From Syntrophales bacterium (GTDB lineage: Bacteria > Desulfobacterota > Syntrophia > Syntrophales > UBA2210), in contig JAUSPK010000086.1 in NCBI GenBank assembly GCA_030655735.1, positions 1 through 14,043 on the forward strand: a stretch of 14,043 nucleotides of DNA, in the 5' to 3' direction. Positions 7,643 through 14,043 of this stretch are shown piece after piece. The translations under genes and the position numbers were made by a program. The notes under the pieces are model-generated. The model ran no database searches. It was given only the letters and a program-made list of their open reading frames with translations, and was not told where the DNA came from. Every line of letters begins with the position of its first letter. Position 1 is the first letter of the stretch.

Positions 7643-8818
7643 ATGTTTTTTCCTGATAACTACGAATTTTTCTGTCCGACAAAGATAAATTCGGGCAAAA
7701 GAGCCCTCGAACAGATCCCCTTTGAACTGGATGCCTTGAATGCCCGCAAACCGCTCATTATTACCGATAAAGAAACCGCAAAAAAGGGATTGGTAAAGAA
7801 GATCACCGGTGCCTTCAGGGATTCGGGGATCGCTGTGGGTATATTTGATGGTGTTCCTCCGGTCCCCGATCTCGAGTTGATCAGGGGCCTTGCGAACAAC
7901 TATCGCGATGCCGGATGCGATTCAACTATCGCGGTCGGGGGCGGGGCGGTGGTGGATGCGGCCAAGGCGCTCAATATCGTGGTTTCTGGGAGGCCTGAGG
8001 ACCTGAAAGCATTTGCCGGAGAGGATCTGATAGAAAATTCCCTGAGGCCTCTCGTCTTTGTTCCGACCCCTTTAGGAACGGGCTTTGAGACATCCCGGTT
8101 CGCAACCCTGGAGGAACTGACCTTCTCTTCTCCGTTCCTGATGCCCGATCTCGTTGTTATCGACCCCCGCATGATGACGGCTGAGCGGCCGGCCGAGCTT
8201 ATTTCCACGGCGATGATTGCCCTTGCGCACTGCGCAGAGGCGTATACCTGTCCGGCAAAAAACCCCATGACCGACACGTATGCCTATGCCGGCATGCGAT
8301 TTATAGGGGAAAACCTGGCCAATGTGATCAGGTCCGACGATAAAGATGGGCGTCTCGCCCTTGCCAATGCCGCCGCCATGGCGGGTATCGCCTTTTCCAA
8401 TACCCCGAGGGGAATCATTCACGAGGTGGGATGGGCCCTGGGAGACGCTTCCGGACTCCCCCCTGGAATATGCATGGGGATCCTTCTGCCGTATGGTCTT
8501 GGGTACCGTATGAACAGTGAGGGATACCACCTGTCCGACATGCTGCTCCCCCTCGCCGGCGCTGAGATATATGTCGGCACCGAGGAAAACCTGAGGGCCA
8601 GGAAGGCAATTAGTGTTATTCGTGAGATGCAGCACGATGTGCGCGATGCCGCCGGGGGAGATATACCCCTGACACTGAAAGATGCGGGCATTGCAAAAGA
8701 TGCCCTGGCTGGCGTGGCCGGGACGGCTGCCGGAGATGGAGCTGCCGGGTTCAGTGTGGACGATTGCCTGGTTATCCTGGAACATGCCTGGGAAGGCAAA
8801 TCGATAACTTCTTCCTGA
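7643..8818 (+). CDS. Iron-type alcohol dehydrogenase paralog, metal site lost (probable pseudoenzyme)
   Basis: A 391-residue member of the Fe-ADH family, the usual length. The NAD-binding domain is retained, including GGGAVVDAAK (99-108). The family metal-binding signature is degraded relative to the intact neighbour: the first ligand Asp is I192 (TAMIALAHCAEAY, neighbour TAMDAMAHAVEAY), H196 and H260 are kept, the conserved His four residues on is W264 (HEVGW), and the third His ligand is P274 (GLPPG, neighbour GVPHG). The TTSGTGSEAT loop reads TPLGTGFETS. The frame is clean and the ribosome site AAGGAGG (7631-7637) is strong, so this looks like an expressed protein and not decay. ATG at 7643 matches the start of the paralog; an upstream start at 7613 would lie in the repeat array. 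It may be a regulatory or structural partner of the intact copy, or bind NAD or ligand without redox chemistry. Confidence 0.88.
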   Translation: MFFPDNYEFFCPTKINSGKRALEQIPFELDALNARKPLIITDKETAKKGLVKKITGAFRDSGIAVGIFDGVPPVPDLELIRGLANNYRDAGCDSTIAVGGGAVVDAAKALNIVVSGRPEDLKAFAGEDLIENSLRPLVFVPTPLGTGFETSRFATLEELTFSSPFLMPDLVVIDPRMMTAERPAELISTAMIALAHCAEAYTCPAKNPMTDTYAYAGMRFIGENLANVIRSDDKDGRLALANAAAMAGIAFSNTPRGIIHEVGWALGDASGLPPGICMGILLPYGLGYRMNSEGYHLSDMLLPLAGAEIYVGTEENLRARKAISVIREMQHDVRDAAGGDIPLTLKDAGIAKDALAGVAGTAAGDGAAGFSVDDCLVILEHAWEGKSITSS

Positions 8819-9015
8819 GGGTCATCCCCGGATTATTTGTAGTTAAAATTAAGTCAAAATAAGTGTGTTATCTATAGAAGGGTTCAAGGCGTCAAGGATT
8901 CAAGGGGTCAAGTGAAAGGCTAAAAAACTACAAAGAAGGACCCAAGGTTCGCAGTCAAAGACTGTTCACTGTTGAACCATGAACCTGATAACCTGAGTAG
9001 TTAAGGAGCGGGCTT
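8819..9015. other. Intergenic region between the two ADH genes
   Basis: This 197-bp gap is AT-rich at its left end, followed by a run of degenerate 8-bp repeats (8881-8912). No gene, strong promoter pair or terminator is visible. The ribosome site of the next gene (AAGGAG, 9003-9008) closes the gap. Confidence 0.5.
8881..8912 (+). repeat. Four degenerate 8-bp tandem repeats (NNNTCAAG)
   Basis: GGTTCAAG, GCGTCAAG, GATTCAAG and GGGTCAAG follow one another without a gap. The last five bases are constant and the first three vary. It could be a slippage-derived tract or a clustered protein-binding site; nothing in the sequence decides between them. Confidence 0.7.
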
Positions 9016-10263
9016 ATGTATCTACCTGAGTATTACGAATTTTGCTGTAGGGTCAAGGTAATCTCCGGTCACAACGCGCTTGAGAAGATTCCTGAATCAC
9101 TCGCAAAAATGCATGCAGCCAGACCGCTCATTATCACGGATAAGGGCGTTTCCGAAGCCGGGCTGGTTGATATCGTGCTTGATGCCATACGAGACGAAGT
9201 CGCTGTCGGAGCAACGGCAGATGATGTGCCGCAGGACTCATCCCTCAAGGTCGTCAACCGGCTGGCGGACGTGTACCGGGATAATGATTGCGATTCGATT
9301 ATCGCGGTGGGGGGCGGTTCGGTTATGGATACGGCCAAGGGGGTGAACATCGTTGTCTCCGAGAACGCGCACGACCTGATGAAATTCAGCGGCGCCGGCG
9401 CCCTGAAGAGGGCCCTGAAACCGCTCGTCGTGATACCCACAACCTCGGGGACCGGTTCCGAAGCGACGCTGGTTGCCGTGGTCAAGGACCATGAGAGACA
9501 CCTCAAGATGGCCTTCGTCAGCTACTTTCTTCTCCCTGATGTCGCCATACTGGATTCGCGTATGACCCTGACGCTTCCCCCCTTTATCACGGCAGCGACT
9601 GCCATGGACGCCATGGCGCACGCCGTTGAGGCCTATACCGGTCTGGCCAAAAATCCCTTGAGCGACGCCAGTGCCCTGGCCGCTATCAGCCTTATCAGCA
9701 GTAATCTGATGGGTGTGATGGAAAATCCATCCGACAGAGAGGGGCGCCTCGCCCTGGCGAATGCCGCCACCCTTGCCGGAGCAGCCTTTTCCAATTCCAT
9801 GGTGGGCGTGGTTCATACCCTCGGTCACGCGACCGGTTCCGTGTGCGGTGTTCCCCACGGCATGTGCATGGCCATCCTCCTTCCCTACGGCCTGGAGTAT
9901 AATATGCACAAGAATGCACACTTTACGGAGGAACTGTTGGTGCCGCTGGCGGGGGCGGAGGTATACGCTGCGACGCCGAAACACCTGAGGGCGGAGCAGG
10001 TGGTTGCCCACATCCGTAAGATGAACCAGGACCTGCATGACGCCACCGCCGGGAGGCATGCCCGCTTCTTGGGAGAGGTCAAAGACGGGGGTGGAAGGCA
10101 GGTGGTGCCGAGAGAGAAGCTGGAGGATATCGCCGAGGCGGCGCTTGATGACGGATCGATATTTTACAATCCGGAAGAGTGTGACTATGAAGACTTCCTC
10201 ATGATACTGAGGACCGCCTGGGAGGGGACTCCCCTTGACAGAGGCCTGATCAAAGGAGTATAA
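9016..10263 (+). CDS. Iron-type alcohol dehydrogenase, intact metal site
   Basis: A 415-residue Fe-dependent alcohol dehydrogenase (1,3-propanediol dehydrogenase/FucO/AdhB type) that interconverts an alcohol and an aldehyde or ketone with NAD(P)(H) in the cytoplasm. Metal ligands by family pattern are D198 and H202 (TAMDAMAHAVEAY), H267 (VVHTLGH) and H281 (GVPHG), with the active-site His at 271. Cofactor motifs are GGGSVMDTAK (99-108) and PTTSGTGSEAT (141-151). An AAGGAG ribosome site lies 7 bases before the ATG. It is a clear paralog of the upstream gene (collinear start and shared blocks such as RPLIITDK, GRLALANAA, LPYGL), so a tandem duplication is likely. It carries an extra C-terminal stretch (about 348-385) that the paralog has shortened. 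The aldehyde may be passed to the AOR upstream. The last codons contain the promoter of the B12 locus. Confidence 0.92.
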   Translation: MYLPEYYEFCCRVKVISGHNALEKIPESLAKMHAARPLIITDKGVSEAGLVDIVLDAIRDEVAVGATADDVPQDSSLKVVNRLADVYRDNDCDSIIAVGGGSVMDTAKGVNIVVSENAHDLMKFSGAGALKRALKPLVVIPTTSGTGSEATLVAVVKDHERHLKMAFVSYFLLPDVAILDSRMTLTLPPFITAATAMDAMAHAVEAYTGLAKNPLSDASALAAISLISSNLMGVMENPSDREGRLALANAATLAGAAFSNSMVGVVHTLGHATGSVCGVPHGMCMAILLPYGLEYNMHKNAHFTEELLVPLAGAEVYAATPKHLRAEQVVAHIRKMNQDLHDATAGRHARFLGEVKDGGGRQVVPREKLEDIAEAALDDGSIFYNPEECDYEDFLMILRTAWEGTPLDRGLIKGV

Positions 10264-10264
10264 A
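10235..10264 (+). promoter_or_regulatory. Promoter of the B12 uptake locus, inside the ADH stop region
   Basis: A perfect TTGACA (10235-10240) and TATAAA (10259-10264) lie 18 bases apart. The -10 box covers the ADH stop codon TAA (10261-10263). Transcription would start near 10271, about 9 bases before riboswitch stem P1 at 10280. This gives the locus its own promoter with almost no leader before the aptamer. Confidence 0.75.
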
Positions 10265-10279
10265 GTACGCATCAATACA

Positions 10280-10426
10280 CGGGCGGATGTGAGGAAGAGG
10301 GGTGCAAACCCCCCGCTGCCCCGCAGCCGTAAAGGGAACGAAAACCCGAAACAGCCACTGTTCCGCGTGCGCGGGATGGGAAGGCGGGTAAGTAGGCTGC
10401 CCTGAGCCGGAAGACCGGTCCGCCCG
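10280..10426 (+). ncRNA. Cobalamin (B12) riboswitch 1, upstream of the permease gene
   Basis: Conserved elements are in order: GCTGCCCCGCAGCC with following GTAAAGGGAACGAAA, the B12 box GCCACTG (10354-10360), GGGAAGGCG, and GAGCCGGAAGACC. Closing stem P1 is CGGGCGGA (10280-10287) with TCCGCCCG (10419-10426), a perfect 8 bp. It binds adenosylcobalamin or related corrinoids and should turn off the downstream permease and ATPase genes. Confidence 0.93.
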
Positions 10427-10555
10427 CAGATCCTCGAGGGAGGTGTGTCGCGAAGTGTTTTTCCTTTTCTGCACCCCTGACGATTGTTTAAAAAATGTGG
10501 CGATCCTGACCTGCCGGGACGGTGCCGCGTCTTTGCACCGATGCAGGGGTGCGTC
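10427..10555 (+). promoter_or_regulatory. Riboswitch 1 expression platform with anti-SD and SD pairing
   Basis: GCACCCCTG (10471-10479) is a perfect 9-base complement of CAGGGGTGC (10544-10552), which holds the likely ribosome site of the permease ATG at 10556. Shifted by one base, TGCACCCCT (10470-10478) is also a perfect complement of AGGGGTGCA (10298-10306) inside the aptamer. The two pairings exclude each other, the arrangement expected of a translation-type switch. A weak T-run near 10456-10468 lacks a good upstream stem, so a terminator is less likely. Confidence 0.6.
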
Positions 10556-11581
10556 ATGAAGAAATCCATCGTTACCCCGTCAAGGATAATGGGGATCAGC
10601 GCGCTTCTGGCCGTCGTTTTTTTGGTCGTGGGAGTCGTATCTGTCCTGACCGGAACGGCCGGTATCGGTGCCGCCAGGGTGCTCAGGGGCATTGTATCCG
10701 GTTGGCGTGAGGGCTACCTTGCCCTGGACCCTTCTGAAAAGACCATCCTCTTTTCGATCCGCCTGCCGAGGATTATCTTTGCCGGCATTGTCGGTGCGGC
10801 CCTCTCCACCGCGGGGGTCGTGTTTCAGGCGCTTCTCAGAAATCCCCTGGCTGACCCCTATATACTGGGAATCTCGGGCGGCTCCGCCGTGGGAGCAATC
10901 ATCGGCATACTGCTCGGCGCGAGTGCCGTCCCTTTCGGTATTCCCGCACTCGCCTTCCTGGGGGCGGTCCTGACGGTGGCGCTGGTCTTTGTGGTCGGGA
11001 GCAGGGAGGGGGGGCTCGATTCCAATACCCTGCTCCTCGCCGGGGTCATCGTCAACGCCTTCTTTTCGGCGGTCATCATGTTCTTTATCTCCACCAGCTC
11101 CAGCGCCGATCTGCACACCATCACCTTCTGGCTGATGGGGGATATGAGCCTGGCCGACGGAGACAAGGTTATGCTGATGGGCCTCCTCCTGGCAGCCGGG
11201 GCCGGTGTCGTGTACTGCTACGCCAGGCCGCTGAACCTGATCGTTACCGGCGAGGAGACCGCCATGCAGCTTGGTGTGGATGTGAAGAGGACAAAGATTG
11301 TGCTCTTTTTCGCCGCCTCTCTCATAACCGCCGTCGCCGTGTCTTTTTCCGGTATGATAGGGTTCGTCGGTCTGGTCATCCCCCATATGATGAGGATGGC
11401 GCTGGGGACGGATCACCGGTTGCTGCTGCCGGCGTCCTTCCTTTTCGGTGCCTCCTTCATGGTGCTGGCCGACACGATTGCCCGGGTTGTGTTTGCCGGC
11501 ATGGAACTTCCTGTCGGCGTCGTCACCGCGCTGTGCGGGGCGCCTTACTTTGTCTATCTCCTGCGAACGAGGAGGATGTAA
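10556..11581 (+). CDS. btuC: FecCD/BtuC-type ABC transporter permease (vitamin B12 uptake)
   Basis: Inner-membrane permease of a type II ABC importer, forming the channel for vitamin B12 across the cytoplasmic membrane. The 341-residue product has a first helix at about 11-33, RLPRIIFAG at 69-77, NPLADPYILGISGGSAVGA at 96-114 and further hydrophobic helices to the C-terminus. GMIGFVGLVIPHMMR (266-280) is the cytoplasmic loop that contacts the ATPase, and ELPVGVVTALCGAPYFVYLL near the end is a family hallmark. Length and topology match about 10 TM helices. I chose ATG at 10556 over an upstream in-frame ATG at 10484, because the extra residues are not hydrophobic and fall in the riboswitch platform. 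It is followed 2 bp later by the ATPase gene. The B12 assignment rests on the riboswitch; by sequence alone an iron-siderophore permease would be equally possible. Confidence 0.88.
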   Translation: MKKSIVTPSRIMGISALLAVVFLVVGVVSVLTGTAGIGAARVLRGIVSGWREGYLALDPSEKTILFSIRLPRIIFAGIVGAALSTAGVVFQALLRNPLADPYILGISGGSAVGAIIGILLGASAVPFGIPALAFLGAVLTVALVFVVGSREGGLDSNTLLLAGVIVNAFFSAVIMFFISTSSSADLHTITFWLMGDMSLADGDKVMLMGLLLAAGAGVVYCYARPLNLIVTGEETAMQLGVDVKRTKIVLFFAASLITAVAVSFSGMIGFVGLVIPHMMRMALGTDHRLLLPASFLFGASFMVLADTIARVVFAGMELPVGVVTALCGAPYFVYLLRTRRM

Positions 11582-11583
11582 CC

Positions 11584-12414
11584 GTGCCCATTGTAAAAGT
11601 GGCGGATGTCGATTTTCGGTACAAAAATATATGGGCGCTGAGGGATATCTCCTTCGAGATCCGCCGGGGAGAGTTTCTGGGTGTCATAGGCCCCAACGGT
11701 TCGGGGAAAACCACGCTCGTCAGGGTTATCGACGGCATTATTACGCCGGAAAAAGGCGAGGTCAGTGTCAGCGGGATTGCGATCCGAGATATGAAGAGGA
11801 GGGATCTCGCCAGGCTTGTAGCGGTCGTACCCCAGGATTCGGCCATCATATTCCCCTTCAGAGCCCTTGAGATCGTGATGATGGGGAGATCGCCCCACTT
11901 GGGTATGCTGAGATTCGAAGGAGAGAGTGATCTCGAGATAGCGCGAAGGGCGATGGAGATGACGGATACCCTTTCGCTGGCGGACCGCAGCATGGACAGT
12001 CTGAGCGGCGGAGAACGTCAGAGGGTCCTGATAGCCAGGGCACTGGCACAGGAATCGGAGGTGGTCCTACTCGATGAACCGACGGCGTTCCTGGATATAA
12101 AACATCAGGTGGAATTTTTCAGTCTGATGAAGAGGTTGAACAGAGAGAAGGGACTGACGGTATTCGCCGTGACCCACGACATAAACCTCGCGGCCGCGTA
12201 TTGTGACCGGATCATGTTGCTGAAGGAGGGGCGCATCCACAGTGTGGGAGCGCCGGGTGAGGTTATTACGGAATTGAATATCAGGGAGGTGTATGAAACC
12301 GATGTCCTGGTTGATGCCAATCCGCTGAACGGATTGCCGAGAATAACATTGTTGAGTTCAACCCTGTCGGGTCAAGGAAGCCGGTCGGAAGCCGGCGCTG
12401 CCCCGCAACTGTAG
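11584..12414 (+). CDS. btuD: BtuD/FecE-type ABC transporter ATPase (vitamin B12 uptake)
   Basis: Cytoplasmic ATPase that drives the permease. Walker A is GPNGSGKT (36-43), Q-loop Gln at 84 (VPQD), signature LSGGE (140-144), Walker B VVLLDEP (160-166) and H-loop His at 198. The 276-residue length is slightly above the family norm. The GTG at 11584 is preferred because GGAGG at 11571-11575 lies 8 bases before it, it follows the permease stop by 2 bp, and the protein starts at the usual place (VPIVKVADVDFRY). The last 17 residues or so (TLSGQGSRSEAGAAPQL) are encoded by the 5' part of the second riboswitch, and the stop TAG (12412-12414) falls inside its conserved core. That tail is probably not functional protein. 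Confidence 0.92.
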   Translation: MPIVKVADVDFRYKNIWALRDISFEIRRGEFLGVIGPNGSGKTTLVRVIDGIITPEKGEVSVSGIAIRDMKRRDLARLVAVVPQDSAIIFPFRALEIVMMGRSPHLGMLRFEGESDLEIARRAMEMTDTLSLADRSMDSLSGGERQRVLIARALAQESEVVLLDEPTAFLDIKHQVEFFSLMKRLNREKGLTVFAVTHDINLAAAYCDRIMLLKEGRIHSVGAPGEVITELNIREVYETDVLVDANPLNGLPRITLLSSTLSGQGSRSEAGAAPQL

Positions 12415-12515
12415 GCGGAACGAAACCCGCATGATGCCACTGGCGCCTTGTGTAATGAAAGCCGGGAAGGCGTGGGGAGTAGCATAGCCGCGAGCCAGGA
12501 GACTTGGCTGACAGG
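12363..12515 (+). ncRNA. Cobalamin (B12) riboswitch 2, upstream of the TonB receptor gene
   Basis: Conserved elements are GCTGCCCCGCAACTGTAGGCGG, GAACGAAACCC, the B12 box GCCACTGGC, GCCGGGAAGGCG and GAGCCAGGAGACTTGGC. Closing stem P1 pairs CCTGTC (12363-12368) with GACAGG (12510-12515). The first 52 bases overlap the ATPase coding region. No convincing promoter lies just upstream, so it may be transcribed as part of the permease-ATPase message. It probably controls the receptor gene translationally or by attenuation. Confidence 0.93.
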
Positions 12516-12553
12516 TAAAAAATAATTCCCAACCGAGGGGAAAGGAGATTGTC

Positions 12554-14043
12554 ATGAAGAGAGGTATGAAAAGGCACCCGTACGGGTGTGGGTACACCGG
12601 AGGATACGACACCCGGTGTGGCAAGGGGATCAATCTCACAGGGGAAATTCGTGAGATGAAGAGGGTGGTAGTCTGTTTTATCGCACTGTGTCTGAGCATA
12701 TTTGTCCTCCCGCCTGTTTTTGTCCAGGCGCAGGCATCAAAGGACACGGTGACAATGGAGGAGGTGGTGGTAACAGCTGGAAGGATAAAGGAAAAGAAAA
12801 AAGAGATCACAACTAATATAACAATTATTGATGAGGAAGAGATTAAAAATTCCTCTGCAACAGATCTGGGGGATCTGCTTGCTGAAAAAGGTATTGGACA
12901 CATCCATAAATATCCTGGTGCTTCGACCTCTGTCGGCATACGTGGTTTCAGAACGGATGCGACCGGCATTGACCTTGCTGGGAAAGTGCTGATCCTACTG
13001 AACGGCCGGAGGGCCGGCACAGGCAATGCGGCCAAGATCATGACGAAAAACATAGATCGAGTGGAGATAATAAGAGGGCCCGCCTCTGTTCAATACGGTT
13101 CAGCCGCTATGGGAGGAGTCATAAACGTTATTACAAAACAGGGGCAGGAAAAAGCGACCGTCTTTGTTGAGGGTCTTCTGGGAAGCTACGGATATAGGGA
13201 AGGAAGCGCAGGATTTTCAGGCAAGTATGATGCGTTTGATTTTTCTGGAACTTTTACAAGAGATTCCCGAGATGATTACGATACTGCCAATGGTGCAAGG
13301 TATTACAATACCGATTATGATAATAAAGAGAACGGCAGTCTGAATCTCGGATATGAGTTCCTTTCGGGAAATCGCATCGGTGTTATTTACACCTATTTTA
13401 ATGCTGACCATGTGGGTAACCCAGGCTATCTCAGCCAGAACGATCTTGACGACTATAACGATTCAGGCAACAAATCGGTTGATTTTATTTATGACGGCCA
13501 AACCGGCAATGGGCTCTTTTCTTGGAAATTAAGATATTTCGATGGGAAGGATGAAGACGAATACGTTGATCCCGTTGCGAGCAATCCTGATCTCTATGAT
13601 AATGGTGTCACGGATAAGGTAATAGTGGATCACAAGGGAGCGCAGGCACAGATCTCTTACGACCGGAAGTATATCCTTCTCACCGCAGGTTTCGACTGGC
13701 TGAATTATGAAACGGAAGACAGCGAGTACAGTCCCCACAATACCGAATATGACAATCCGGCTGGTTTTCTCCTGGCCAAAACCAGACTTTTTGATCAGAA
13801 GCTTATAATTACCGCCGGCGTGCGATATGATGAATACGAGGTGGACATGAAGGGCGACGGAGGGAAAGAAAGTGATAATAATACATCTCCCCAGATCGGC
13901 GTAGCTTACCTCATAACAGACTGGTTAAAACTAAGGGCCAACTATGGGGAGGCGTTCAGGATGCCTACGGCACAGCAGTTGGCCTGCGATATGAATATGT
14001 GGGGCGTACATTACGTGGGTAACCCAGGCTATCTCAGCCAGAA
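12554..14043 (+). CDS. btuB: TonB-dependent outer-membrane receptor, BtuB-like, 3' end outside window
   Basis: Outer-membrane beta-barrel receptor for corrinoid uptake, inferred from the riboswitch directly upstream. The frame is open from ATG 12554 to the edge (496 complete codons plus two bases). AAAGGAG (12541-12547) precedes this ATG, but a normal signal peptide (MKRVVVCFIALCLSIFVLPP, cleavage after about VQAQA) begins only at an in-frame ATG at 12656, so either may be used. A TonB-box-like TMEEVVVTAGR follows, then the plug domain (ITTNITIIDEEEI, GIRGFRT, VLILLNGRRAG, VEIIRGPASVQYGSAAMGGVINVIT). The barrel strands then run to the conserved GEAFRMPTAQQLA. Family members next read YxGNPDLKPE, but here the last residues are YVGNPGYLSQ, repeating an earlier segment (see findings). 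Codon use is more AT-rich than in the genes to the left. Confidence 0.9.
   Translation, partial: MKRGMKRHPYGCGYTGGYDTRCGKGINLTGEIREMKRVVVCFIALCLSIFVLPPVFVQAQASKDTVTMEEVVVTAGRIKEKKKEITTNITIIDEEEIKNSSATDLGDLLAEKGIGHIHKYPGASTSVGIRGFRTDATGIDLAGKVLILLNGRRAGTGNAAKIMTKNIDRVEIIRGPASVQYGSAAMGGVINVITKQGQEKATVFVEGLLGSYGYREGSAGFSGKYDAFDFSGTFTRDSRDDYDTANGARYYNTDYDNKENGSLNLGYEFLSGNRIGVIYTYFNADHVGNPGYLSQNDLDDYNDSGNKSVDFIYDGQTGNGLFSWKLRYFDGKDEDEYVDPVASNPDLYDNGVTDKVIVDHKGAQAQISYDRKYILLTAGFDWLNYETEDSEYSPHNTEYDNPAGFLLAKTRLFDQKLIITAGVRYDEYEVDMKGDGGKESDNNTSPQIGVAYLITDWLKLRANYGEAFRMPTAQQLACDMNMWGVHYVGNPGYLSQ
12575..12619 (+). other. Early coding hairpins in the TonB receptor message
   Basis: CACCCGTACGGGTG (12575-12588) is a perfect 14-bp palindrome, and ACACCGG (12594-12600) pairs with CCGGTGT (12613-12619). 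Both lie between the strong ribosome site and first ATG (12554) and the second ATG (12656). They could block or pause ribosomes and be part of the riboswitch output. Confidence 0.45.
13412..13440 (+). repeat. 29-bp direct repeat, internal copy
   Basis: This stretch, in frame as VGNPGYLSQ plus the first two bases of N, is identical to the last 29 bases of the window (14015-14043). It reads naturally within the barrel here (HVGNPGYLSQNDLDDYND). Confidence 0.95.
14015..14043 (+). repeat. 29-bp direct repeat, copy at the window edge
   Basis: Exact copy of 13412-13440 in the same reading frame, ending on the last base of the window. At this position TonB receptors normally read GNPDLKPE, so the copy is probably an assembly-end artefact. 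Confidence 0.95.

Noticed and set aside
9238..10692. 484-codon open frame on the minus strand across the second ADH and riboswitch 1
   Set aside because: It is antisense to a clear Fe-ADH and a riboswitch, has low-complexity His/Arg/Gly-rich composition, and no ribosome site or recognisable domain.
12320..12362. Separate promoter for riboswitch 2
   Set aside because: TAACAT near 12343 has no acceptable -35 hexamer at suitable spacing; co-transcription with btuCD is simpler.

Overview
The window looks like a contig fragment from a strictly anaerobic bacterium, most likely a sulfate-reducing or syntrophic member of the Desulfobacterota (former Deltaproteobacteria). This is inferred from gene content and not from a marker gene. 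The content is a tungsten-type aldehyde:ferredoxin oxidoreductase with a polyferredoxin, paired iron-type alcohol dehydrogenases, an SCP2-like protein, an IS481-like element, and B12 uptake through a TonB receptor under cobalamin riboswitches. Both ends cut through features: the left edge lies inside an insertion sequence and the right edge inside a TonB-dependent receptor gene.

Layout, left to right. (1) 1-663: end of an IS481-like element whose transposase (minus strand) has an in-frame TAA just before its SDNG motif. The element appears to have removed the 5' end of the next gene. (2) 693-1832: a 5'-truncated membrane diguanylate cyclase (remnant sensor helix, TM, PAS, GGEEF with I-site). 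(3) 1877-2683 and 2811-4115, both minus: an SDR oxidoreductase and a class I/II aminotransferase, probably one transcript from a promoter at 4161-4189. (4) 4389-7404, plus: AOR, four-cluster polyferredoxin and SCP2-like protein, divergent from the aminotransferase, with a good sigma70-type promoter at 4255-4282. (5) 7402-7625: an array of three hairpin repeats and shorter hairpin units. (6) 7643-8818 and 9016-10263: two tandem iron-type alcohol dehydrogenase paralogs. The second has every metal ligand; the first has lost several and is probably a pseudoenzyme. (7) 10235-14043: a B12 uptake locus in the order promoter, cobalamin riboswitch, BtuC-like permease, BtuD-like ATPase, second cobalamin riboswitch, TonB-dependent receptor (3' end missing).

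How the genes may work together. AOR oxidises an aldehyde to its acid and passes electrons to ferredoxin; the adjacent polyferredoxin is the natural electron carrier. The intact iron ADH interconverts alcohol and aldehyde with NAD(P)H, and the aminotransferase and SDR could feed 2-oxo or hydroxy intermediates into an Ehrlich-like route. The substrate cannot be read from the sequence. The B12 block imports corrinoids across both membranes and should be repressed by adenosylcobalamin; no periplasmic binding protein (BtuF) gene is in the window.

Most noteworthy: the metal-site-dead ADH paralog beside its intact copy; the covarying hairpin array that supplies the stop codon of the preceding gene; complementary segments in riboswitch 1 that could alternate between aptamer, anti-SD and SD; the second riboswitch encoding the C-terminal tail of the upstream ATPase; and a 29-bp exact repeat at the last bases of the window that looks like an assembly-end artefact.
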